DNA of 64,000 bases, from positions 496,001 to 560,000 of the forward strand of contig CAVWOU010000010.1 of NCBI GenBank assembly GCA_963756745.1, written 5' to 3'. The notes beneath the pieces are model-generated. The model was not told where the DNA came from. It made no database searches and saw nothing but the letters and a program-made list of their open reading frames with translations. Shown here piece by piece: positions 27,350-35,414 of the stretch. Every line of letters starts with the position of its first letter. The stretch's first letter is position 1. Both the position numbers and the translations under genes were made by a program. The DNA is from DASPWW01 sp963756745. GTDB lineage: Bacteria > Actinomycetota > Thermoleophilia > Solirubrobacterales > 70-9.

Positions 27350-27480
27350 TTTCTCGTGCCTACGGGGTTAGCTGTCGGGCTCGCGCTGAAAGAGCTGCGC
27401 TACAGACCCTCTTGGTCCGATTCGCCCCGGGGCGTCCAGCCCCTTTTTGGTTCCCCCGCTCCCTCGCGGCAGGGCCACGA
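27350..27480 (-). ncRNA. c-di-AMP riboswitch (ydaO-yuaA class)
   Basis: Read on the minus strand, the leader contains the conserved pieces of the ydaO motif in order. GAGCGGGGGAACCA lies at about 27465-27448, then GGGGCGAATC at about 27428-27419, and near the 3' end GAGCCCGACAGCTAACCC followed by CGTAGGC (about 27383-27359). These match the known ydaO/yuaA consensus, including the hallmark CAGCUAACC. Binding c-di-AMP usually turns such switches off, and actinobacterial examples often precede wall hydrolase genes. A -10-like TATACT lies upstream at 27515-27510. This leader fills most of the gene-free interval 27309-27675. Confidence 0.88.
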
Positions 27481-27637
27481 GGAATTCGGCAGGTCCACTT
27501 GGGCGCGGCAGTATATAGAGGCTGACGGCGGAGTGCACATAAGAAGCAAACAAATCGCAAACAATCCGCACGCAGGGGAGAAATCGGGCGTCGCGGCCTG
27601 CTCACCGCTCGCGCCACGCTCGACTATCATCGTTGGC

Positions 27638-27667
27638 CCGCGCGCGCCGGTTCGTGCGCGGTTTTTT
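27638..27667 (+). terminator. Terminator-like hairpin in the rplM leader
   Basis: CCGCGCGCG (27638-27646) pairs with CGTGCGCGG (27653-27661), with one G-U pair, around CCGGTT, and is followed by T6 (27662-27667). The rplM ATG is only eight bases further on, and no plus-strand gene lies upstream for more than 2 kb. It is therefore not a terminator for an upstream gene and may attenuate or cover the rplM initiation region. A -10-like TATCAT lies at 27625-27630, the same hexamer as before the guaB3 leader. Confidence 0.6.
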
Positions 27668-27675
27668 CGGTCCCA

Positions 27676-28107
27676 ATGAAGACCTTCGTTGCCACACCCG
27701 AGACCCGCCAGCGAGACTGGTACGTCGTCGACGCCGAGGGGAAGACGCTCGGCCGGCTCGCGACCCAGATCGCGGACACGCTGCGCGGCAAGCGCAAGCC
27801 CGAGTACACGCCGCACGTCGACACAGGGGACTTCGTGATCGTGGTCAACGCCGAGAAGGTCCGGGTGACCGGCGACAAGCGCAACGCCAAGCTCTATCAC
27901 CGCCACAGCGGATACCCGGGCGGGCTGCGCTCGCGCACCCTCGCCGAGATGCTGGACCGCCGGCCGGAGGAGGTGATCCGGCTCGCGGTGCGCGGGATGC
28001 TGCCGCGCAACCGGCTTGCCCGCCAGCAGCTCGGCAAGCTCAAGGTCTACGCGGGCCCCGACCACCCACACGCCGCGCAGAAGCCAGCGGAGCTGGAGCT
28101 GGATTGA
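27676..28107 (+). CDS. rplM: 50S ribosomal protein L13
   Basis: L13 is an early-assembly protein of the large ribosomal subunit. The 143-residue sequence has the canonical N-terminus MKTFVATPETRQRDWYVVDA, the central GDFVIVVNAEKVRVTG, and the signature region YHRHSGYPGGLRS...AVRGMLPRN. It overlaps rpsI (TGATG), the standard L13-S9 operon. The start sits just after a hairpin with a U-tract, which hints at leader-mediated control. Confidence 0.96.
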   Translation: MKTFVATPETRQRDWYVVDAEGKTLGRLATQIADTLRGKRKPEYTPHVDTGDFVIVVNAEKVRVTGDKRNAKLYHRHSGYPGGLRSRTLAEMLDRRPEEVIRLAVRGMLPRNRLARQQLGKLKVYAGPDHPHAAQKPAELELD

Positions 28108-28919
28108 TGGGCGACGAAGAACGTCAGGACGAGACGCCCGAGCAGGCGGAGACGCCCGAGCAGCCCGAGGCGCCCGAGCAGGCCGAGGCGGAGGCCGAGC
28201 AGCCCGAGGCCGAGCAGCCCGAGCCTGAGGCGCAGCCCGAGGCGGAGGCGGAGCAGCCGGAGGCCGAGGAGCAGCCGGAGACCGAGGAGCAGCCGGGGGA
28301 GCCCGAGCCCGCGGAAGCGCAGCAGGCGGCCGGAGATGTCAAGGCCAAGGACCAGCCCCCCGGCGCCGAGCTCGAGCCGATCGCGATCGAGGAGGAGCGC
28401 GAGCTCAGCACGGAGGAGCGGGCCCGGCGCGAGGCCGAGGCCGAGGAGCGCGCCCGCAGGGAGGCGGAGGCGACCGCCGAGGCAGGCGAGGAGCCGGCCC
28501 CCAGCAAGGCGCCCAAGGTCCGGTTGGAGGGCGAGGCCCGCATCCGCGCGACCGGTAAGCGAAAGAGCTCTGTCGCCCGCGTGATGCTGCTGCCGGGCAG
28601 CGGGCGTTTCGAGGTCAACCGGCGCGAGCTGGACGAGTATTTCCCCCGGCCCTTCCACCAGACGATCGCGCGCCAGGCCCTCGTCACGACGGGCTACGAG
28701 GAAAACGTCGACGTGCGGGTGCGAGTGCACGGCGGCGGGGTGTCCGGCCAGGCCGGCGCCGTGCGCCACGGAGTCGCGCGCGCCCTGGTCGAGATCGACC
28801 CCGAGCTGCGCGGGGAGCTGAAGCGGCGCGGGCTGCTGACGCGGGACGCTCGCCGCAAGGAGCGCCGCAAGGCGGGGTTGAAGAAGGCACGCAAGCGGCC
28901 CCAGTTCTCGAAGCGCTGA
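28107..28919 (+). CDS. rpsI: 30S ribosomal protein S9 with long acidic N-terminal extension
   Basis: The C-terminal 130 residues are a standard S9: ATGKRKSSVARVMLLPGSG, the FPRPFHQTIARQAL region, and the basic end KKARKRPQFSKR that reaches the P-site tRNA. In front lie about 140 residues of Glu/Gln/Pro/Ala repeats (PEQAETPEQPEAPEQAE style), strongly acidic and probably disordered. Other actinobacteria have shorter acidic arms, so this is an exaggerated case. ATG 28107 overlaps the rplM stop, and no better internal start is evident, so the arm is probably made. Confidence 0.93.
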   Translation: MGDEERQDETPEQAETPEQPEAPEQAEAEAEQPEAEQPEPEAQPEAEAEQPEAEEQPETEEQPGEPEPAEAQQAAGDVKAKDQPPGAELEPIAIEEERELSTEERARREAEAEERARREAEATAEAGEEPAPSKAPKVRLEGEARIRATGKRKSSVARVMLLPGSGRFEVNRRELDEYFPRPFHQTIARQALVTTGYEENVDVRVRVHGGGVSGQAGAVRHGVARALVEIDPELRGELKRRGLLTRDARRKERRKAGLKKARKRPQFSKR

Positions 28920-28944
28920 GGCGGCTGCAAGCCGTCGGCTGCCC

Positions 28945-30267
28945 GTGTCCACGGTGAGGCAGAGCCGCAAGCTCTTCGGCACCGACGGCGTCCGGGGTCG
29001 AGTGGGAGAGCTGCTCGATCCCGAGCTGGCGATGGCGCTGGGACGCGCCGCGGCCGCGGAGACGGGCGTCGACGCGCCCCAGGTCGTGATCGTGCGCGAC
29101 ACTCGCGAGTCCGGGCCGATGCTCGAGCACGCCCTCGCGGCGGGGATCGCGGCCGGCGGCGGGGACGCGTATCTCGCCGGGGTCCTCCCGACCCCCGCAG
29201 CGTCGATCCTCGTGCGTCGACACGGGCTCGACCTCGCGGCGGTGGTGTCCGCTTCGCACAACCCCTGGCACGACAACGGGATCAAGTTCTTCGGGCCGGC
29301 CGGGATGAAGCTCGAGGACGAGGCCGAGGCCCGGATCGAGCAGCGGATCGAAACCGGGACCGAGGCGTCGCGGATCGGCCGGATCCGCGTGCTGGAGGGC
29401 GCTCTCGAGGACTACCTGCGCGAGTTGAGCTCGACGTTCGCTCTCGATCTGAGCGGACGCAAGGTGTTGCTCGACTGCGCCAACGGCGCGACCTCCCGCG
29501 CCGCCCCCGCCGCGTTCGGGCGACTCGGCGCGAGCGTCGAGACGCTCGCGGCCGAGCCCGACGGGCGGAACATCAACGACGCGTGCGGCGCGATGCACAC
29601 CGAGAAACTCGCCGGCCGCATCGCGGAGTCCGGCGCCGACATCGGGTTCGCGTTCGACGGCGACGGCGATCGCGTTCTGGCGGTGGACCGCGCGGGCCGG
29701 GTGCGCGACGGAGACGAGATCGTCGCGATCATCGCGCGGCATCTGCGCGACTCCGGCCAGCTCCCGGGTGGCGTCGCAGTCACGGTGATGACGAACTTCG
29801 GGTTCCACACGGCGATGGCCGACGCCGGGATCGAGGTCGCGGCCACCCAGGTCGGCGACCGGTACGTGATCGAGGAGCTACGGGAGCGCGACTGGGTCGT
29901 CGGCGGCGAGCAATCGGGGCACGTGGTGTGGACCGAGTTCGCGCCGACCGGCGACGGGATCGCCGCCGCGCTGCTGCTCGAGCGCGCGCTGGAGGGCGCC
30001 GACCTCGCCGACGTCGCGCCGTTCGAGAGGCTCCCGCAAAGGCTCGTCAACGTGGAGCTCGCCGATCGCGACGCGCTGGGCGCCGCGACCGGACTGTGGG
30101 AGGCGGTCGAGCGGGAGGGCGCCGCGCTCGGGGACCGAGGTCGCGTGCTCGTGCGGCCTTCGGGGACCGAGCCCCTTGTTCGGTTCATGGTCGAGGCGCC
30201 GACGATCGAGGAGTGCGACGCGGTCCTCGGTCGGCTGACCGAGGTGGCCGCCAGAGAGCTCCAGTAA
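28945..30267 (+). CDS. glmM: Phosphoglucosamine mutase
   Basis: GlmM interconverts glucosamine 6-phosphate and glucosamine 1-phosphate for UDP-GlcNAc synthesis. The sequence shows KLFGTDGVRG at the N-terminus, the phosphoserine loop SASHNPWHDNGIKF, the Mg-binding DGDGDR motif, the sugar-binding GEQSGH, and the phosphate-binding RPSGTEP. The 440-residue length is normal. GTG 28945 starts 25 bases after rpsI. glmS follows, so both amino-sugar steps are side by side. Confidence 0.95.
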   Translation: MSTVRQSRKLFGTDGVRGRVGELLDPELAMALGRAAAAETGVDAPQVVIVRDTRESGPMLEHALAAGIAAGGGDAYLAGVLPTPAASILVRRHGLDLAAVVSASHNPWHDNGIKFFGPAGMKLEDEAEARIEQRIETGTEASRIGRIRVLEGALEDYLRELSSTFALDLSGRKVLLDCANGATSRAAPAAFGRLGASVETLAAEPDGRNINDACGAMHTEKLAGRIAESGADIGFAFDGDGDRVLAVDRAGRVRDGDEIVAIIARHLRDSGQLPGGVAVTVMTNFGFHTAMADAGIEVAATQVGDRYVIEELRERDWVVGGEQSGHVVWTEFAPTGDGIAAALLLERALEGADLADVAPFERLPQRLVNVELADRDALGAATGLWEAVEREGAALGDRGRVLVRPSGTEPLVRFMVEAPTIEECDAVLGRLTEVAARELQ

Positions 30268-30334
30268 GGGCTAGCCGTCGGCGCGCCCGGCAGCGCGGCG
30301 GCCGTCGGGCGGTGCTTTATCTTCTTTTGCCTCC

Positions 30335-32191
30335 ATGTGCGGCATCGTCGGATACGTGGGGGGGCGCCCCTGTCGCGATCTCCTGATCGCGGGTTTGGAG
30401 AAGCTCGAGTACCGCGGCTACGACTCGGCCGGGATCTCGCTGATCGTCGACGGCCGGATCGAGACGGTGCGCGCGGTCGGGAACCTGACCAACCTGAGGC
30501 GCGCGGTCACCGAGGCGAACGGAAATGGCGCCGTCGCCGTGGCCGAGGCCGAGTCGACCGTCGGGCTCGCCCACACGCGCTGGGCGACCCACGGCAGGGT
30601 CACCGAGGAGAACGCGCACCCTCACGGCGACTGCGAGGACCGCATCCACATCGTGCTCAACGGGATCGTCGAGAACCATTCGGAGCTTCGCCGCGAGCTC
30701 GGGGACGAGGGACACCACTTCAGCTCGGAGACCGACGCCGAGATCGTCGCCCACCTGATCGAGCGCCACGACGAAGGCGACCTGACCGAGGCCGTGCGCG
30801 CCGCGTTCAACGAGCTTCGTGGCCACTACGCGTTCGTGGCGATGCACTCGGATCATCCCGGCGCGATCGTCGGGGCGCGGCGCGAATGCCCGCTCGTCGT
30901 CGGGCTCGGTGACGGCGAGTCCTTCGTCGCCTCCGCGATACCCGCCTTTCTCGCCGAGACCCGCAAGGCGGTGCTGGTCGAGAACGGCGAGATCGTCACC
31001 CTGGACTCGGCGGGCGTCGCGATCACCGACGACGGCGGGAAGCCCGTCAGCCGGGGCGTCGAGGAGATCACCTGGAACGAGGACGCGGCCGAGAAGTCCG
31101 GCTTTCCCACGTTCATGCTGAAGGAGATCCACGAGCAGCCGGACGCGGTGGCTGAGACGATCGCCGACCGGCTCCCCGACCTCGACCGCGTCGACCTCTC
31201 GGAACTCGTGCTCGATCGCGGCTACATCGCGGGCCTGCGCCGGATCGTGATCGTGGCCTGCGGCACCTCCTACCATGCCGGGCTCGTCGGGCGCTATGCG
31301 ATCGAGCAGTGGGCGAGGGTGCCGGTCGAGATGGACATCGCCTCGGAGTACCGCTACCGCGATCCGGTCGTCGGCCCGGAGGACCTCGTGATCGGCATCA
31401 CCCAGTCGGGCGAGACCGCCGACACCCTCGCGGCGATGCGCCTCGCGCGCGAGCGCGGCGCCAAGGTGCTCGCGATCACCAACATCATGGGAAGCCAGGC
31501 TACGCGCGACTCGGACACGGTGCTGTACACGCGCGCCGGGCTCGAGATCGGGGTAGCGGCGACGAAGACGTTCGTCAGCCAGGTCGCCGCGATGTACCTG
31601 TTCGGGCTCTGGTTCGCAGACGTGCGCGGCAGCCTCGAGCGCCGCGACGTCGCCCGCCTGATCGCCGAGCTCAAGTCGATTCCGACGGCGATCGACGCAC
31701 TCCTGGAGTCGGTCGACGAGCGGGTGCGTGCGATCGCCCGCAGCCACCACGAGCAGAAGTTCTTCCTCTACCTGGGCCGCAACATCGGGCTGCCCGTGTG
31801 CCTCGAGGGCGCACTGAAGCTGAAGGAGATCTCCTACATTCCGACCGACGCCTACGCGGCGGGCGAGATGAAGCATGGCCCGATCGCGCTGCTCGACGAC
31901 TCGACGCCGGTCGTGTGCGTCGCGACCGACAGCCCGGTGCTCGAGAAGGTGCTCTCGAACGTCGCCGAGGTGCGGGCCCGCGGCGCCGATGTGATCGCGG
32001 TCGCGACGGAGGGATCGCTGGCCGTGACGGAGATGGCCGACCAAGTGCTGTTCGTCCCCCGCACCGACTGGGTGCTTCAGCCGATCCTCGCGATCATCCC
32101 GCTGCAGCTCCTCGCGTACCACATCGCTCGGCTCAACGGGCTCAACGTCGATCAGCCGCGCAACCTGGCGAAGACCGTTACCGTCGAGTAG
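30335..32191 (+). CDS. glmS: Glutamine-fructose-6-phosphate aminotransferase
   Basis: GlmS makes glucosamine 6-phosphate from fructose 6-phosphate and glutamine, committing carbon to peptidoglycan precursors. The N-terminal nucleophile Cys2 follows Met (MCGIVGYVGG). The glutaminase domain has HTRWATHG, and two SIS domains follow, with CGTSYHAGL and ITQSGETADT. The end DQPRNLAKTVTVE is the family C-terminus. No glmS ribozyme is visible in the 67-base leader, which is T-rich (TTTATCTTCTTTTG) just before the ATG. Confidence 0.96.
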   Translation: MCGIVGYVGGRPCRDLLIAGLEKLEYRGYDSAGISLIVDGRIETVRAVGNLTNLRRAVTEANGNGAVAVAEAESTVGLAHTRWATHGRVTEENAHPHGDCEDRIHIVLNGIVENHSELRRELGDEGHHFSSETDAEIVAHLIERHDEGDLTEAVRAAFNELRGHYAFVAMHSDHPGAIVGARRECPLVVGLGDGESFVASAIPAFLAETRKAVLVENGEIVTLDSAGVAITDDGGKPVSRGVEEITWNEDAAEKSGFPTFMLKEIHEQPDAVAETIADRLPDLDRVDLSELVLDRGYIAGLRRIVIVACGTSYHAGLVGRYAIEQWARVPVEMDIASEYRYRDPVVGPEDLVIGITQSGETADTLAAMRLARERGAKVLAITNIMGSQATRDSDTVLYTRAGLEIGVAATKTFVSQVAAMYLFGLWFADVRGSLERRDVARLIAELKSIPTAIDALLESVDERVRAIARSHHEQKFFLYLGRNIGLPVCLEGALKLKEISYIPTDAYAAGEMKHGPIALLDDSTPVVCVATDSPVLEKVLSNVAEVRARGADVIAVATEGSLAVTEMADQVLFVPRTDWVLQPILAIIPLQLLAYHIARLNGLNVDQPRNLAKTVTVE

Positions 32192-32257
32192 TGCGTACGA
32201 CGACATCGTGCGGTTCGTGATCGGCCTGAAATAGCCGGGTACGCTTCCGCGCGGACC

Positions 32258-32614
32258 ATGTCCCGCGGAGTCGGTATCGACCTTCTCGAGGTGCGCAGGC
32301 TGGAGCGCGCGATGGAGCGCCACCCGCGGCTCGCCGATCGCGTGTTCACCCCCGACGAGCTCGCCTACGCGCGGGCGCGGGGACGCCCCGGACGACACCT
32401 CGCCGCGCGCTTCGCCGCCAAGGAAGCGGCCGTCAAGGCGCTCGGCCTGCGCCACTTCGGCCTTCGCGACATCGAGGTCGTCGCGGGCGAGCCGCCGACG
32501 CTGCGGCTCCATGGCGGCGCGGCCGACGCCGCCCGCGAGCGCGGGGTGGAGCTCCAGGTCTCGCTGACGCACTCGCAGGAGATGGCGGCGGCCGTGGTCG
32601 TGGCCGGCACGTAG
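32258..32614 (+). CDS. acpS: Holo-[acyl-carrier-protein] synthase
   Basis: AcpS transfers 4'-phosphopantetheine from CoA to acyl carrier protein. The 118-residue protein has the two signature motifs of the family: GIDLLEVRRLERAM near the N-terminus, with the Mg-binding Asp, and RFAAKEAAVKALG in the middle, then LTHSQEMAAAVVV at the end. ATG 32258 gives the canonical N-terminus. The gene sits between glmS and nnr, a common order in actinobacteria. Confidence 0.93.
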   Translation: MSRGVGIDLLEVRRLERAMERHPRLADRVFTPDELAYARARGRPGRHLAARFAAKEAAVKALGLRHFGLRDIEVVAGEPPTLRLHGGAADAARERGVELQVSLTHSQEMAAAVVVAGT

Positions 32615-32709
32615 AATCCGCGCCGAATCAGCAAGCGCGAGAAGGCGAGGATCTTCGGCGCCTGAGCCGTTTCCGGAGGCGGCCGTGCGCCGACGGTAGG
32701 CTGGCGGCC

Positions 32710-34230
32710 ATGCCGGTCGAGCCCTGGATGGAGGGCGTGTATGACGCCGATCGAATGCGCGAGCTCGATCGCTGGGCGATCGAGCGCCAGGGCGTCCCCT
32801 CGCTGGAGCTGATGGAGGCAGCGGGCGCGGCGACCGCGCGCGCGGCGGGGGAGATCGCGCGCTCCGCTCGGGTTCACGTCGTGTGCGGGAAGGGAAACAA
32901 CGGCGGCGACGGTCTTGTCGCTGCGAGGAGGCTCGCGGAGACCGGGTACGACGTCGAAGTGCTGTTCCTGTGGCCGCCCGACGAGCTGTCCGAGGACGCG
33001 AAGGCCAACCTGGCGCCGTTCGAAGGCCGATCCCGGCACGTGGACTCGAGCGAGATCGGTGGGGCGGTCGCGGACTCCGGGGTTGTCGTCGACGCGATCT
33101 TCGGCACCGGGTTCAGCGGCGCCCCGCGGGCGCCGGCCGACGCGGCGATCGAGGCGATCAACGCGGCGGACGCCCCGGTGGTCGCGGCGGACATCGCCTC
33201 CGGTGTCGACGCCTCGACCGGGGAGGTCGAGGGCGCGGCCGTGAGCGCCGACGTCACGGTCAGCTTCCACGCCGCCAAGCTCGGCCACTGGATCGCGCCC
33301 GGAAAGTGGCGCACGGGCGAGGTCCGGGTGGCCGACATCGGGATCCCGGCGGGCGCCCCGGTCGAGCCCGCTGCCGGACTGATCGGCGACGAGGTCCTCG
33401 CCCTTGCGCCCCGCCGCGGCCGGGAGTCGACCAAGTTCAGCTCCGGCGAGGTCCTGATCGTGGGCGGCTCGCGGGGACTGACCGGAGCGGTCTGCATGTC
33501 TTCGGAGGCGGCGATCCGCGCCGGCGCCGGGTACGCGACGGTCGCGGTCCCGAGCGACCTGGAGGACATCTTCGAGGTGAAGCTGACCGAGGTGATGTCG
33601 CGCGGGATGCCGGGTCCGGAAGGAAGCCTCGGCCCCGAGGCCGAGGAGCTGATCCTCGAGGCGGCCGAGCGTGCCGCAGCGGTGGCGCTCGGCCCGGGGC
33701 TCGGGCGTGCCGAGCCGGCGTTCGAGCTCGCGCGTTCGCTCGCCCGGAAGGTGGAGGCGCCGCTGGTGATCGACGCCGACGGGCTCAACGCGCACGCGGG
33801 CCACCTCGAGTCGCTCGCCGAGCGCGCCGCGCCGACGGTGCTCACCCCGCACGCGGGCGAGCTCGCGCGGCTGCTCGAGAGCGATTCCGACGATGTCGCG
33901 GCCCACCGGCTGCGAGACGCGCGCGAGGCGTCGGCGCGAAGCGGGGCGATCATCGTCCTCAAGGGCGACGACACGCTCGTCGTTCACGGCGAGCGGGTGG
34001 CAATCAACCGCGGCGCCAGCTCGGCCCTCGCCACGGCGGGTACGGGCGACGTGCTCACCGGCGTCGTCTCGGCACTGCTCGCGCGTGGGATGGAGCCGTT
34101 CGCGGCGACCTGCGCGGGCGTCCTCGCGCACGCTCGGGCGGGCCGTGCCGCCGGCGAGCGGGTGGGGACGGAGTCGGTGATCGCGACCGACGTGATCGAG
34201 GCCGTGCCCGCCGGGCTCGCCGTCCCGTGA
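32710..34230 (+). CDS. nnr: Bifunctional NAD(P)H-hydrate epimerase/dehydratase
   Basis: This repair enzyme fixes hydrated NAD(P)H. The N-terminal YjeF epimerase domain shows CGKGNNGGDGLVAARRL and IFGTGFSG. The C-terminal ADP-dependent dehydratase (YjeF_C, ribokinase-like) domain has GGSRGLTGAVCMSSEAAIRA, LGPGLG, the PHAGELARL box and the catalytic NRGASSALATAGTGDVLTGV. The 506-residue length fits the fused form. The stop overlaps alr (GTGA), so the two are coupled. Confidence 0.94.
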   Translation: MPVEPWMEGVYDADRMRELDRWAIERQGVPSLELMEAAGAATARAAGEIARSARVHVVCGKGNNGGDGLVAARRLAETGYDVEVLFLWPPDELSEDAKANLAPFEGRSRHVDSSEIGGAVADSGVVVDAIFGTGFSGAPRAPADAAIEAINAADAPVVAADIASGVDASTGEVEGAAVSADVTVSFHAAKLGHWIAPGKWRTGEVRVADIGIPAGAPVEPAAGLIGDEVLALAPRRGRESTKFSSGEVLIVGGSRGLTGAVCMSSEAAIRAGAGYATVAVPSDLEDIFEVKLTEVMSRGMPGPEGSLGPEAEELILEAAERAAAVALGPGLGRAEPAFELARSLARKVEAPLVIDADGLNAHAGHLESLAERAAPTVLTPHAGELARLLESDSDDVAAHRLRDAREASARSGAIIVLKGDDTLVVHGERVAINRGASSALATAGTGDVLTGVVSALLARGMEPFAATCAGVLAHARAGRAAGERVGTESVIATDVIEAVPAGLAVP

Positions 34231-35414
34231 CTGGGCGCGATGATCCGTGGGAGCAGGTGCCGTCCCAGCGGGCGGCCGCGCCGGTTCGCGCCGGTGCGAT
34301 CACGCGCAATTGCCGCAGGATGGCCCGCGAGCTCGACCGCGGCTCGGTCCTGTGTGCCGTCGTGAAGGCCGACGGGTACGGCCACGGGGCGAGGGTGGCA
34401 GCGCGGGCGGCGCTCGAGGGCGGCGCGGGCTGGCTCGCGGTCGCGGCGGCGTCCGAGGCCACCGAGCTGCGGCGGGAGTTCCCGGAGACCCCCATCCTCG
34501 TGATGGGTGCGCTGACGACCGGCGGATACTCGGCGGACGATCTCGAGAACGCGCTCGGCGCGCGCTGCGACATCGCGGTATGGCGGCCGGAGTTCCTGGC
34601 TCACGTGGCGGAGCTCGGCGAGACGACGCTGCTCAAGCCGCGGGTCCACGTCAAGTACGACACGGGAATGGGCCGGCTCGGGGAGCGCGAGCCGGAGGTG
34701 GTTCGCGACCTCGTTCGCGTCGCGGCCGACGACGAGCGCGTCGAGCTGGCGGGGCTGTGGACCCACTTCGCGACCGCGGACGAGCCCGACTCGGAGTTCT
34801 TCGACGAGCAGCTCGCGCGGTTCAGCGAGCTGGCGGCGCCGCTGAAGGAGGAGCATCCGGAGATGATGCTCCACGCGGCGAACAGCGCCGCGACGCTTCG
34901 CGACCCCGCATCCCACCTCGACATGGTCAGGTGTGGGATCGCGATCTACGGGCTCGACCCCTTCCACGACGACCCGGCGGAGCGCGAGCTCGAGCCGGCG
35001 CTCGAGCTGCGCTCTTACGTCGCCGCGGTCAAGCGGTTCCGTGAGGGCGACAGCGCCGGGTATGGCCGGACGTGGCGGGCGCCGCGCGACACCTGGGTCG
35101 GGGTGCTCCCGATCGGGTATGGCGACGGCGTGCGGCGCGGGCTGAGCAACAACGCCGACGTGCTGGTCGGTGGGCGGCGCTACCCGCTCGTCGGCACGGT
35201 GTCGATGGACAACCTCACGATCGACCTCGGCGCGGAGACCGATGTGGAGCCCGGAGCGCCCGCGGTGCTGATCGGCGAGCAAGGCGAAGAGCGGATCCTC
35301 GCCGAGGAGGTGGCGGCCCGCCTCGGCACGATCAACTACGAGGTCACGACCGGCATCTTGCCGCGCGTGAGCAGGGTAGCGGTGAGCGGGATCGGCTTCG
35401 ACGAGGACGTGTGA
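34227..35414 (+). CDS. alr: Alanine racemase
   Basis: Alr makes D-alanine for peptidoglycan. The PLP-lysine motif is VVKADGYGHGA near residue 50, the second catalytic Tyr is in SAGYGRTW, and the substrate-side motifs VGTVSMDNLTID and HTHF-like WTHFATAD are present. GTG 34227 overlaps the nnr stop by four bases. The protein begins with about 20 non-conserved residues before the AGAITRNCRRM helix. With glmM, glmS and the D,D-carboxypeptidase it adds to the wall theme of this window. Confidence 0.94.
   Translation: MTGRDDPWEQVPSQRAAAPVRAGAITRNCRRMARELDRGSVLCAVVKADGYGHGARVAARAALEGGAGWLAVAAASEATELRREFPETPILVMGALTTGGYSADDLENALGARCDIAVWRPEFLAHVAELGETTLLKPRVHVKYDTGMGRLGEREPEVVRDLVRVAADDERVELAGLWTHFATADEPDSEFFDEQLARFSELAAPLKEEHPEMMLHAANSAATLRDPASHLDMVRCGIAIYGLDPFHDDPAERELEPALELRSYVAAVKRFREGDSAGYGRTWRAPRDTWVGVLPIGYGDGVRRGLSNNADVLVGGRRYPLVGTVSMDNLTIDLGAETDVEPGAPAVLIGEQGEERILAEEVAARLGTINYEVTTGILPRVSRVAVSGIGFDEDV

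Noticed and set aside
30268..30334. Possible glmS ribozyme
   Set aside because: The 67-base leader is too short and lacks the conserved core.
30317..32572. A 751-codon minus-strand frame
   Set aside because: It is a shadow of glmS and acpS with no recognisable motif.
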